Shown here: piece after piece, positions 1-5,996 of the stretch
Numbering within the stretch: position 1 is the first letter of the stretch
How the letters are laid out: each line of letters starts with the position of its first letter
Source: JAVBMB01 sp031552995
Lineage (GTDB): Bacteria; Bacillota; Clostridia; Oscillospirales; Butyricicoccaceae
DNA length: 13,347 bases
Assembly: GCA_031552995.1 (NCBI GenBank)
Contig: JAVBMB010000103.1
Coordinates: 1-13,347, forward strand
Direction of reading: 5' to 3'
Notes under the pieces: model-generated
Databases searched by the model: none
Told to the model about the DNA's origin: nothing
The model's input: only the letters and a program-made list of their open reading frames with translations
Made by a program: the position numbers and the translations under genes

Positions 1-613
1 ACACAAGCTTCGCCATATCCGCGCCGTACAGCACCATATCGAATACTGCCGAAGAGACAAGAACGGTCAAGGCGGCATAAAGTCCAAGGTCTATATCGCG
101 AAACACCAGCGCCGAAAATGCGACGACAATAAGGTCGGTGATTAGAAAAATCCGCCCGGTTTTCATATGCTTATATTTTAGCTTAATAAGCCGCACAATA
201 ATGTCCGAACCGCCGGTAGTCGCCCCGGCTTTATAAATCAGACCCATGCCAAACGCCATCATCGCGCCGCCGGCCAATGCCGAAAGCAGCCGGTCACTTG
301 TAACCGGGCCAAACGGCGCAAACAAATCAATCGCGGCAGAGGATACGACAATCGCAAACGCCGTAGAGAGCAGAAACTTAAGCCCAAACTTGTACATTCC
401 AATCGCAAGCAGCGGCACGTTGATGCACAAAATAAGCACGCCGGTCGGCAAAGCGGTCAGGTGGTTGATAATTATAGCAATACCGGTAACGCCGCCTGGC
501 GCCAGGTGATTCGGGTCAAGAAACAGCGCAATAGCGGCGGCATAGATTAACGACCCAAAAAGTATTATTAAGTACCGCACAAATATATTTGTTCTACGAT
601 CAAGTGAAATCAT
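1..613 (-). CDS. YitT family membrane protein (DUF161), C-terminus cut by window edge
   Basis: Reading the minus strand from ATG at 613 gives 204 open codons that run off the left edge. The protein begins MISLDRRTNIFVRYLIILFG and shows the two family hallmarks: a PNHLAPGGVTGIA segment after the first membrane helix (about residues 34-46), and YKAGATTGGSDII near residue 140. At least four hydrophobic segments lie at about 11-31, 44-76, 84-100 and 118-136, typical of the N-terminal YitT membrane domain. The C-terminal DUF2179 domain, if present, lies outside the window. The start is supported by a GGCGGGG-type ribosome binding site (618-624) five bases upstream. YitT proteins are poorly understood membrane proteins, so no substrate can be named. 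It is transcribed divergently from yunB. Confidence 0.9.
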   Translation of the reverse strand, partial: MISLDRRTNIFVRYLIILFGSLIYAAAIALFLDPNHLAPGGVTGIAIIINHLTALPTGVLILCINVPLLAIGMYKFGLKFLLSTAFAIVVSSAAIDLFAPFGPVTSDRLLSALAGGAMMAFGMGLIYKAGATTGGSDIIVRLIKLKYKHMKTGRIFLITDLIVVAFSALVFRDIDLGLYAALTVLVSSAVFDMVLYGADMAKLV

Positions 614-672
614 AACACCCCGCCAATCTGCCAGAAAATATGTATGACAAGCAATACAATACGCATATAACA

Positions 673-701
673 ATTTTACACGTTTTATAGCGATATAGCA
701 A
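673..701 (-). promoter_or_regulatory. Candidate sigma-A promoter for the YitT-family gene
   Basis: On the minus strand, TTGCTA (701-696) and TAAAAT (678-673) are separated by 17 bases. A transcript would start near 666 and carry a leader of about 50 bases before the ATG at 613. Spacing is ideal and each box differs from consensus at few positions, but there is no further support. Confidence 0.5.
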
Positions 702-802
702 TACCGCTTACCAAATATCAAAACAGAGCCTTTGCTGCGGCAAACAGCGCTGCAATCGGCACATAAATGATGTTTACCGAATAAAATGCAATATACCTCA
801 AA

Positions 803-1519
803 ATGGCGGTGAAAAATATGATGCGAATGAGGCGCAGGCCAAGAGTAAGAATTGTCCGCAGCCGCTTCCTGCCGGTTTTACTGTGGCTGTGCGGCCTTGT
901 TATACTGTCGGTTCTGCTTTTATCAGCGCTAAACAATATGCTTTCCGACATACTCGACGGATATGTGGATGTAAGGTTGCGCGCCGCGATATCGCAGCAG
1001 GTAAGCTCCGCCGTTTTGGAGGAAATGACGGTTGCCGGTGATGAATACACAGGCATGGTCAAGCCGATTACAGGCGCAGACGGTCATGTGACAGCCATAG
1101 AGACCGACGCGATAAAGCTGAACATGTTTAAATCCCGCATTCGTGTCAACATTCAAAATAAGCTTGATGCCATGTCGGCAAGCAATATCAACGTGCCGAT
1201 TGGCACATTGCTTGGCGGAAAGCTTCTTACAGGCCGCGGTCCAGGCCTTGTGATTCGTATAATCCCGGTCGGCGCCGCCGACGCGAAGCTTGTTAGCTCA
1301 TTTGAATCCGCCGGGATAAATCAGACAATTCACCGGATAATAGTCGAGGTAGATATTTCCGCAACAATAATTATGCCGGGCGCGGCAGTGATGCATGCGC
1401 AAACCGCGCAAGTAATCCTAGGCGAGACAGTTATTGTCGGCAACATTCCCGGCAGCTATACATATATCGACGACACACGCGGCACAACCGACAAGCTTAT
1501 CGACTATGCAATAAATTAA
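803..1519 (+). CDS. yunB: Sporulation protein YunB
   Basis: The 238-residue product matches the YunB family in layout: a short very basic N-terminus (MRMRRRPRVRIVRSR), one membrane helix at about residues 24-44, and an extracytoplasmic domain. The domain contains NINVPIGTLLGGKLLTGRGPGL at about 128-149, the most recognisable block of the family. In Bacillus subtilis yunB is a sigma-E (mother-cell) gene whose loss impairs sporulation; the molecular role is unknown. The start is uncertain: in-frame ATGs lie at 803, 818, 821 and 827. GGCGGTGA (805-812) is well placed for 818 or 821, whereas 803 lacks a clear ribosome binding site. A weak sigma-E-like pair (CATAAA around 762-767 and AATAAAAT at 780-787, only 12 bases apart) could drive it. 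The gene is not cotranscribed with the divergent YitT gene and precedes ligA by 66 bases. Confidence 0.88.
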   Translation: MAVKNMMRMRRRPRVRIVRSRFLPVLLWLCGLVILSVLLLSALNNMLSDILDGYVDVRLRAAISQQVSSAVLEEMTVAGDEYTGMVKPITGADGHVTAIETDAIKLNMFKSRIRVNIQNKLDAMSASNINVPIGTLLGGKLLTGRGPGLVIRIIPVGAADAKLVSSFESAGINQTIHRIIVEVDISATIIMPGAAVMHAQTAQVILGETVIVGNIPGSYTYIDDTRGTTDKLIDYAIN

Positions 1520-1525
1520 TTGGAC

Positions 1526-1554
1526 TTGTCAGTCGGCTTTTGATAAAATATATA
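1526..1554 (+). promoter_or_regulatory. Sigma-A promoter of ligA
   Basis: TTGTCA (1526-1531) and TATATA (1549-1554) are separated by exactly 17 bases. Transcription would begin near 1561, giving a leader of about 25 bases with the ribosome binding site TAAGAGG (1572-1578) eight bases before the ligA ATG. A second, poorer reading is TTGGAC (1520-1525) with ATAAAA. Confidence 0.65.
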
Positions 1555-1569
1555 TCAAACAAAACTGAC
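1528..1569 (+). repeat. Nested inverted repeat covering the ligA promoter
   Basis: The outer arms are GTCAGT (1528-1533) and ACTGAC (1564-1569). The inner arms are TTTGATA (1539-1545) and TATCAAA (1553-1559), with a 7-base centre. Both pairs share nearly the same centre, about 1549, and together overlap the -35 box, the -10 box and the expected start point. It could be a repressor operator or a hairpin at the end of yunB. It has no T-run of the usual terminator kind. Confidence 0.5.
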
Positions 1570-1585
1570 GGTAAGAGGTATAGCT

Positions 1586-3559
1586 ATGGATGTTAAACAG
1601 CGGATGGATGACCTTGTTGCACAGCTAAAGCACCATGCTGCGCTTTATTACGAAAACGATGCGCCGGAGATAGATGACAGTGAATACGATGAGTTGATGC
1701 GCCAGCTTACAGCGCTGGAAACACAATACCCCCAGTACATTGACCCTGATTCACCGACGCGCCGAATCGGCGGCGCGGTACTCGAAGGGTTTGGCAAAGT
1801 TACACATGTCTATCCTATGGAAAGTCTGCAGGACGTATTTTCATATGAAGAATTATACGATTTCGACAGACGTATCAAGCAGACGTTTACAGAGGTTCGC
1901 TATGTGGCCGAACAAAAAATCGACGGCCTGTCGGTCTGCCTTGAATACGACGACGGAAGGTTTATTTGCGGCGCTACGCGCGGCGACGGCGCCGTCGGGG
2001 AGGATGTCACGGAAAACCTGCGAACTATACACGATATACCTGTCTCAATTTCAGATAAGCGCCATTTGTTCATCCGCGGCGAGGTGTATATGTCGCAGCG
2101 GGCGTTTGAAAGACTTAATGCCCGGCGCGAGGAGGTAAATGAGCCTTTGTTCGCAAATCCACGCAATGCGGCTGCCGGCTCCCTTCGGCAGCTGGACAGT
2201 TCAGTTGCCGCATCCCGCGGTCTGTCAATATTTTGCTTTAACCTTCAAAACGCTGCCGAACTGGGCTTTACGTCACACGCTGATACTCTTGAGATGATAG
2301 AATCCATAGGCTGTAAAGTTATAAAGACTTACAGTGTTTCAAGTGACATAAACGACATAACAGCATATATCGAGCGCGTCGGTGCGTCGCGCGGAGAGCT
2401 GGGATACGGAATCGACGGCATTGTAGTTAAGGTCGATTCTCTTTCGATGCGTGACGAGCTGGGAAGCACATCAAAAGCGCCCCGCTGGGCGGTTGCCTAC
2501 AAATACCCGCCCGAGGAAAAACCGACAAAGCTGCTCGATATCATCATCAAGGTCGGCCGCACCGGCGTGCTGACGCCAAACGCCGTCCTCGAGCCGGTTC
2601 AGCTTGCGGGGACTACAGTCAGCCGCGCAACGCTTCATAACCGGGACTATATCCTGTCGAGGGATATAAGAATCGGCGACACGGTTTTTGTCCGCAAAGC
2701 GGGGGACATCATCCCCGAGGTGTTGGGTGTAGACATGTCAAAACGTCCAGCCAGCGCCTCGCCCTACAAAATGCCGGAAAGCTGCCCTGTCTGCGGCGCT
2801 CCGGCGCGAAGCGACCCCGAGCAGTCCGCTGTCATTTGTACCGGCGCCGAGTGTCCGGCGCAGCTTACGCGAAGAATAATTCATTTCGCCAGCCGCGACG
2901 CCATGGATATAGAAGGGCTTGGCCCCGCGGTTGTCGAGCTGCTTTTGCAGAATAATTTTATTGCATCGGCAGCGGGGCTGTACTCACTGAACCTCTCCGA
3001 AGTCGCTAAGCTCGAAGGCATGGGCGAAAAATCCGCCGAAAAACTGGGGCAGGCTATACAGCGCAGCAAACAGCAACCGCTGTCGCGCCTGCTGTTCGCT
3101 TTTGGCATACGCCAGGTCGGGCAAAAGGCCGCAAAGGTTCTCTCCTCCAGGTTCAAGACCATCGACGGGCTGATTCGGGCCGACATGCAGCAGCTGCTTG
3201 ATGTGCCGGACATTGGGGGGATAACGGCCGCCGAGCTGCTTTCATGGCTCGCTTCACCTCAGGCGCGGCATTTGATTAGCGCTCTGCGCGACGCAGGTGT
3301 CAACATGACGGAGCCTGTAGAACAGGACAGCGCAATTTTCGCCGGAAAGACATTTGTGCTCACCGGCACGCTTGAAAAATATACGCGAAATGAGGCAAAG
3401 GCTTTGATTGAGCGCCGCGGCGGAAATGTCTCAGGCTCTGTGTCGAAGAACACAACCTACGTCCTAGCCGGGCAAGACGCCGGAAGCAAGCTGGCAAAAG
3501 CGAACCAACTCGGCGTCGAGGTCATTGACGAGATTAAGTTTGAGCAAATGCTGGACTGA
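1586..3559 (+). CDS. ligA: NAD-dependent DNA ligase LigA
   Basis: LigA seals nicks with 3'-OH and 5'-phosphate ends using NAD+, in replication and repair. All domains are present in 657 residues, normal for the family (about 670). The N-terminal Ia domain (1-70) contains YYENDAPEIDDSEYDEL. The adenylation domain has the active-site lysine K111 in the KIDG motif. The OB fold covers about 315-395. The zinc finger uses C400, C403, C418 and C423. Helix-hairpin-helix repeats fill about 430-575 (LEGMGEKSAEKL, PDIGGITAAE), and a BRCT domain about 583-657 (FAGKTFVLTGTL). The start ATG has ribosome binding site TAAGAGG at 1572-1578. The gene is monocistronic by its signals: a promoter just upstream and a strong terminator downstream. 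In many relatives pcrA precedes ligA; here yunB does. Confidence 0.98.
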   Translation: MDVKQRMDDLVAQLKHHAALYYENDAPEIDDSEYDELMRQLTALETQYPQYIDPDSPTRRIGGAVLEGFGKVTHVYPMESLQDVFSYEELYDFDRRIKQTFTEVRYVAEQKIDGLSVCLEYDDGRFICGATRGDGAVGEDVTENLRTIHDIPVSISDKRHLFIRGEVYMSQRAFERLNARREEVNEPLFANPRNAAAGSLRQLDSSVAASRGLSIFCFNLQNAAELGFTSHADTLEMIESIGCKVIKTYSVSSDINDITAYIERVGASRGELGYGIDGIVVKVDSLSMRDELGSTSKAPRWAVAYKYPPEEKPTKLLDIIIKVGRTGVLTPNAVLEPVQLAGTTVSRATLHNRDYILSRDIRIGDTVFVRKAGDIIPEVLGVDMSKRPASASPYKMPESCPVCGAPARSDPEQSAVICTGAECPAQLTRRIIHFASRDAMDIEGLGPAVVELLLQNNFIASAAGLYSLNLSEVAKLEGMGEKSAEKLGQAIQRSKQQPLSRLLFAFGIRQVGQKAAKVLSSRFKTIDGLIRADMQQLLDVPDIGGITAAELLSWLASPQARHLISALRDAGVNMTEPVEQDSAIFAGKTFVLTGTLEKYTRNEAKALIERRGGNVSGSVSKNTTYVLAGQDAGSKLAKANQLGVEVIDEIKFEQMLD

Positions 3560-3583
3560 GAAAATCATAAACTACCCACTAAT

Positions 3584-3620
3584 AGCCCCGACGGATTTGA
3601 ACTGTCGGGGCTTTCTCTGT
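3584..3620 (+). terminator. Rho-independent terminator after ligA
   Basis: AGCCCCGAC (3584-3592) pairs perfectly with GTCGGGGCT (3604-3612), a 9-base stem with an 11-base loop, followed by the T-rich tail TTTCTCTGT. It sits 25 bases after the ligA stop, and its tail abuts the -35 element of the spoIIIA promoter. Confidence 0.85.
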
Positions 3621-3654
3621 CATCAAGCAATGGTTGTCCGAATACAATCTAGCA
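3618..3654 (+). repeat. Copy 1 of the duplicated promoter element (upstream of spoIIIAA)
   Basis: This 37-base stretch matches 5315-5351 at 33 positions: nine identical bases (TGTCATCAA), three mismatches, 22 identical bases, one mismatch, then CA. It covers a whole promoter, from the -35 region to just past the -10 region. The conserved part includes most of the spacer, more than promoter function alone would require. Confidence 0.95.
3620..3648 (+). promoter_or_regulatory. Sigma-E-type promoter of spoIIIAA
   Basis: AATACAAT (3641-3648) matches the sigma-E -10 consensus CATACAHT at 7 of 8 positions. TCATCAA (3620-3626) matches the -35 consensus KMATATT at its first four positions. The spacer is 14 bases, the sigma-E optimum. 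The spoIIIA operon of Bacillus subtilis is a known sigma-E target. The expected start point is near 3655, and the ribosome binding site AGGAGGG (3654-3660) follows at once, so the leader would be very short. On the reverse strand, TCGGACAACC (3641-3632) in the spacer fits the SpoIIID consensus WWRRACARNY at 9 of 10 positions. Confidence 0.7.
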
Positions 3655-3668
3655 GGAGGGCAGGGAAA

Positions 3669-4676
3669 ATGAACACAAAGGACATGTTAAAAGGCTTTAT
3701 GACAGCATCAGGCCTGTTGCCTGAGCGTCTGTGGCGTGCGGCGTACAGCCTGAGTGACTCTCAGCGAGTCATGTGCGAAGAGTTTCGTCTAAGACTGGGC
3801 AGGCCGTTTCTTGCAAACGTCAGTGGTAAACCAACTACGCTGACAGATTCAAACGAGCAGCTGCTCGTCACCAAGGAAGACATCGACGACCTGCTCGCAC
3901 GGGTCACGGGTTCGTCACTGCATACATATAATAACCAGCTCGCCTCCGGGTTCATAACGGCGCAAAATGGCCACCGTCTTGGCATTTGCGGCAACGCGGT
4001 GGTGGAAAATGCCGAAATAGTCACCTTGCGCGCCTATTCGTCTGTCAATCTGCGTATCGCAAAGCAGGCGGTAGGCCTGGCAGATTTTGCGCTTGGCCTC
4101 GGCTGGCAGCAGGGGCTTAATAGCGCACTTGTTCTCGGCGCGCCGGGCGCCGGAAAAACAACGCTTCTGCGCGACATGGCGCGCTCACTGTCGTATTCGC
4201 GGAACGTTTCCCTCGCAGACGAGCGCTGCGAGCTCGCAGCCGTAAAAGACGGGTTGCCGCAGTTCGATGTCGGGCGCTGCGATGTGCTGTCCGCCTGCGG
4301 CAAGCGGCAAGCGCTGGATTACCTTCTGCGCGGTATGTCACCCGGCATAATAGTTATGGATGAAATAACCTCGCCGCACGATGCCGGGATTCTTGCCGAA
4401 GCGGCATATTCCGGATGCGATTTTTTAGCCGGCGCACACGGAAGCGATATTCTCGACTTGACTCGCCGCCCGGCCTACCGGCAGATAATGGATTTGGACC
4501 TTTTTACTTCGATAATTGTCGTCTCAAACTCAGGAGACGGGCGAAAATACACATTCTGGCAGGCAGGGGGTGAAATTGATGCTGAAGATACTGGGAATAG
4601 TCATGATAGTGGGGTCGTGCTCGGCCATCGGGTTTTCCATGAACAAAAAACTGCGGGATCGCGTCACAACGCTTAA
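3669..4676 (+). CDS. spoIIIAA: Stage III sporulation protein AA (SpoIIIAA ATPase)
   Basis: SpoIIIAA is the cytoplasmic secretion-type ATPase of the mother-cell SpoIIIA complex, which works with forespore SpoIIQ to keep the forespore active after engulfment. The product is 335 residues from ATG 3669. Walker A is GAPGAGKT (157-164), Walker B is IIVMDE (227-232), and AGAHGSD (255-260 region) is the family's C-terminal AHG block. The start was chosen for the ribosome binding site AGGAGGG at 3654-3660, eight bases upstream; the open frame extends further left but into the promoter and terminator. The C-terminus is odd: after about residue 301 the frame runs through the start of spoIIIAB for 98 bases, giving a hydrophilic tail (EIDAEDTGNSHDSG...) unlike the family. 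One more base in the G-run 4566-4570 would give a stop at the usual length (about 300 residues; B. subtilis 307). Confidence 0.93.
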   Translation: MNTKDMLKGFMTASGLLPERLWRAAYSLSDSQRVMCEEFRLRLGRPFLANVSGKPTTLTDSNEQLLVTKEDIDDLLARVTGSSLHTYNNQLASGFITAQNGHRLGICGNAVVENAEIVTLRAYSSVNLRIAKQAVGLADFALGLGWQQGLNSALVLGAPGAGKTTLLRDMARSLSYSRNVSLADERCELAAVKDGLPQFDVGRCDVLSACGKRQALDYLLRGMSPGIIVMDEITSPHDAGILAEAAYSGCDFLAGAHGSDILDLTRRPAYRQIMDLDLFTSIIVVSNSGDGRKYTFWQAGGEIDAEDTGNSHDSGVVLGHRVFHEQKTAGSRHNA

Positions 4677-5091
4677 AAGCTTCGTTTCGGCTCTGCAAAT
4701 AATCAAGGCCGAGATAGTTTTCCGCGCGCTGCCTATTCCGGATATATTGCAAATCATCATCAACGAGCGCCGCGGCAGCGCCGCCGAGTTTTTCTCGGCA
4801 ATTATGTCAACCATGCAGTCTGAGTCAAGCAGCTTCTGGCGCGCGGTTCAAAAAAACTCGCACATGCTATCCGGCTTTTGCCTTACCGAAAGCGATATTC
4901 GACTCATTTCATCCGCGCTCTATCCAATCGGACGCTATGACGGAACATCACAGTCGGATGCGTTAACGTCGGCTGTTTCGGCGCTGGACGCCGAACTGGA
5001 AAGCGCCAGTCTGGACCTTGGTCAAAAAGGCAAGCTGTATCGCTCGCTCGGCATGACGGCCGGCATCATGCTTGCGTTGATAGTAATTTAA
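4579..5091 (+). CDS. spoIIIAB: Stage III sporulation protein AB (SpoIIIAB)
   Basis: The product has 170 residues, matching the family length of about 171. It has a membrane helix at 1-20 (MLKILGIVMIVGSCSAIGFS), a helical cytoplasmic domain resembling type II secretion F-domain proteins, and a second helix at the C-terminus preceded by the conserved QKGKLYRSLGMTAG (149-162). It is a membrane component of the SpoIIIA export-like complex and is thought to pair with the SpoIIIAA ATPase. The start at ATG 4579 is fixed by AGGGGGTGA (4564-4572), six bases upstream; an in-frame ATG at 4516 has no such site and lies in spoIIIAA. The gene overlaps the 3' end of spoIIIAA by 98 bases in a different frame. 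The following gap before spoIIIAC is unusually long. Confidence 0.93.
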   Translation: MLKILGIVMIVGSCSAIGFSMNKKLRDRVTTLKSFVSALQIIKAEIVFRALPIPDILQIIINERRGSAAEFFSAIMSTMQSESSSFWRAVQKNSHMLSGFCLTESDIRLISSALYPIGRYDGTSQSDALTSAVSALDAELESASLDLGQKGKLYRSLGMTAGIMLALIVI

Positions 5092-5108
5092 GTGCTTTTT
5101 CCGTCAGG

Positions 5109-5131
5109 GCCGAGGCTTTTGCTTCGGCTTT
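5109..5131 (+). terminator. Possible weak terminator after spoIIIAB
   Basis: GCCGAGGC (5109-5116) pairs with GCTTCGGC (5121-5128), eight pairs including one G-U, across a TTTT loop, followed by only three Ts. It starts 18 bases after the spoIIIAB stop. The position suits a terminator or an mRNA-stabilising hairpin, but the U-tract is poor. Confidence 0.4.
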
Positions 5132-5314
5132 GACATTGGACGCCTGTAACAGGTACGGCTTGAGGTATAAGTCGCAGTCATATGACTCACCACGCATGGC
5201 AGAACACAACCGTTGCCGAATGCATGAAAAGCTGTTCTATAAGCCCGGCACAAAATCACCGACACTGCGGCACCACTCAAAATGATTAACCGCCGCATTC
5301 GATGAATCTTTTTT

Positions 5315-5351
5315 TGTCATCAACGGATGGTTGTCCGAATACAATCTATCA
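5315..5351 (+). repeat. Copy 2 of the duplicated promoter element (upstream of spoIIIAC)
   Basis: Same element as 3618-3654, in the same orientation and 1697 bases downstream. The four differing positions are 5324-5326 and 5349. The homology ends abruptly on both sides: the flanks (T-run on the left, ATGACAAAAA on the right) do not match those of copy 1. Confidence 0.95.
5317..5345 (+). promoter_or_regulatory. Second sigma-E-type promoter, for spoIIIAC-AH
   Basis: TCATCAA (5317-5323), 14 bases, AATACAAT (5338-5345): the same boxes and spacing as the spoIIIAA promoter. The expected start near 5352 leaves a leader of about 60 bases before the spoIIIAC ATG. The SpoIIID-like sequence in the spacer is also kept (reverse strand, 5338-5329). 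A separate promoter here would let the six genes AC-AH be transcribed independently of AA-AB. Confidence 0.65.
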
Positions 5352-5412
5352 TGACAAAAATGTTGGCGCGTCAAAACGGCAAAAGCACGAAGGAAGTAGA
5401 GGTAACAGGCAA

Positions 5413-5607
5413 ATGCAGGTCGATTTAATATTTAAAGTCGCCGCCATCGGTATATTGGTAGCTGTGCTAAACCAGCTGCTTGTGCGCTCCGGCAGGGAGG
5501 AGCAAGCTATGATGACGACGCTGGCGGGGCTAATTGTGGTTATGATGATACTTATCCAGGAAATCAGCCGGATGTTTGCGCTCATCAAAACCACATTCGG
5601 GTTTTAG
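5413..5607 (+). CDS. spoIIIAC: Stage III sporulation protein AC (SpoIIIAC)
   Basis: This 64-residue membrane protein is very conserved: VDLIFKVAAIGILVAVLNQ (3-21), then the hallmark RSGREEQAMMTTLAGL (25-40) between two membrane helices. SpoIIIAC is a small component of the mother-cell SpoIIIA channel. The start ATG 5413 fits the family length and the N-terminus, with AGAGGT (5398-5403) nine bases upstream. An in-frame ATG at 5302 would add 37 residues of unrelated sequence and lies before the promoter, so it is not the start. spoIIIAD begins two bases after the stop. Confidence 0.95.
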   Translation: MQVDLIFKVAAIGILVAVLNQLLVRSGREEQAMMTTLAGLIVVMMILIQEISRMFALIKTTFGF

Positions 5608-5609
5608 CT

Positions 5610-5996
5610 GTGGAGCTTGCAGTCAAGCTTTGCCTGCTTGCGCTTGCCGCCACTGCGGCTGCGCTTGTGATAAAAGGCAAAAACGCGCAGGGCGCGATGA
5701 TGCTTTCGGTTGCGGTATGCGTTTTTCTGGCGGTTCAAATCATCCCTGCGCTTAAAAGCATTTACCTGTACTGCACCGACCTTGCAAGCAACACAGGTCT
5801 GCCGCTTGATGTGTTCGCCCCTCTTTTAAAGGTCGTTGGCATGGCAATATGTATTCGAATCACCGGCGAGCTGTGCCGCGACGCCAATGAGCGTGCAGTC
5901 GCCGCCAAGCTGGAGATCGCCGGTGCCGCGCTGAGCATAGTTTGTGCCATGCCGCTTATAGAGCGCGCCATGAGGTTGATAGGTGCGATGCTATGA
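5610..5996 (+). CDS. spoIIIAD: Stage III sporulation protein AD (SpoIIIAD)
   Basis: The 128-residue membrane protein is the normal size for SpoIIIAD (about 130). Hydrophobic segments are at about 5-20, 30-48, 70-85 and 100-125. The conserved part is around PLLKVVGMAICIRITGELCRDA (71-92). It starts with GTG two bases after spoIIIAC, so the two are probably translationally coupled; the last residues overlap spoIIIAE by four bases (ATGA). It is part of the SpoIIIA complex, paralogous in fold to small membrane subunits of export systems. Confidence 0.94.
   Translation: MELAVKLCLLALAATAAALVIKGKNAQGAMMLSVAVCVFLAVQIIPALKSIYLYCTDLASNTGLPLDVFAPLLKVVGMAICIRITGELCRDANERAVAAKLEIAGAALSIVCAMPLIERAMRLIGAML

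Larger units (their letters stand above)
5092..5412 (+). other. 321-base gap between spoIIIAB and spoIIIAC
   Basis: These two genes are normally only a few bases apart. The gap holds, in order: a hairpin (5109-5128), a small dyad CCTGTAACAGG (5143-5153), a perfect 12-base palindrome AGTCATATGACT (5176-5187), the second copy of the sigma-E-type promoter (5315-5351), and the spoIIIAC leader with its ribosome binding site. I found no convincing gene on either strand: the open frames (for example 5182-5289 plus, 5104-5298 minus) lack ribosome binding sites and recognisable products. No terminal inverted repeats or target-site duplication of an insertion sequence are visible. Confidence 0.8.

Noticed and set aside
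246..509. Plus-strand open frame of 87 codons
   Set aside because: Antisense to the YitT-family gene, whose protein motifs are clear.
634..660. Sigma-E-like pair GAAAATA (634-640) and AATACAAT (653-660) upstream of yunB
   Set aside because: The spacer is only 12 bases and the start would be about 135 bases from the gene; it is no better supported than the pair at 762-787.
718..1156. Two minus-strand open frames opposite yunB
   Set aside because: No recognisable protein features, and they mirror the coding frame of yunB.
3525..3668. 48-codon N-terminal extension of spoIIIAA
   Set aside because: It would start inside ligA and cross the terminator and promoter; ATG 3669 has an excellent ribosome binding site and family-like N-terminus.
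5176..5187. Perfect palindrome AGTCATATGACT, containing a sigma-E -35-like GTCATATG
   Set aside because: No matching -10 sequence at 13-15 bases downstream; a single 12-base palindrome is weak evidence for an operator.
5182..5289. Plus-strand open frame of 35 codons (MTHHAWQNTT...) in the same gap
   Set aside because: No ribosome binding site and a composition unlike a folded protein; it is what chance gives in this length.
5104..5298. Minus-strand open frame of 64 codons in the spoIIIAB-AC gap, with a hydrophobic N-terminus
   Set aside because: No ribosome binding site before its ATG, a Cys/Arg/Thr-rich tail without family resemblance, and it lies antisense to the spoIIIA transcript.
5351..5428. 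Possible upstream reading frame (25 codons from ATG 5351) overlapping the start of spoIIIAC
   Set aside because: The ATG lies at the expected transcript start with no ribosome binding site, so translation is unlikely.
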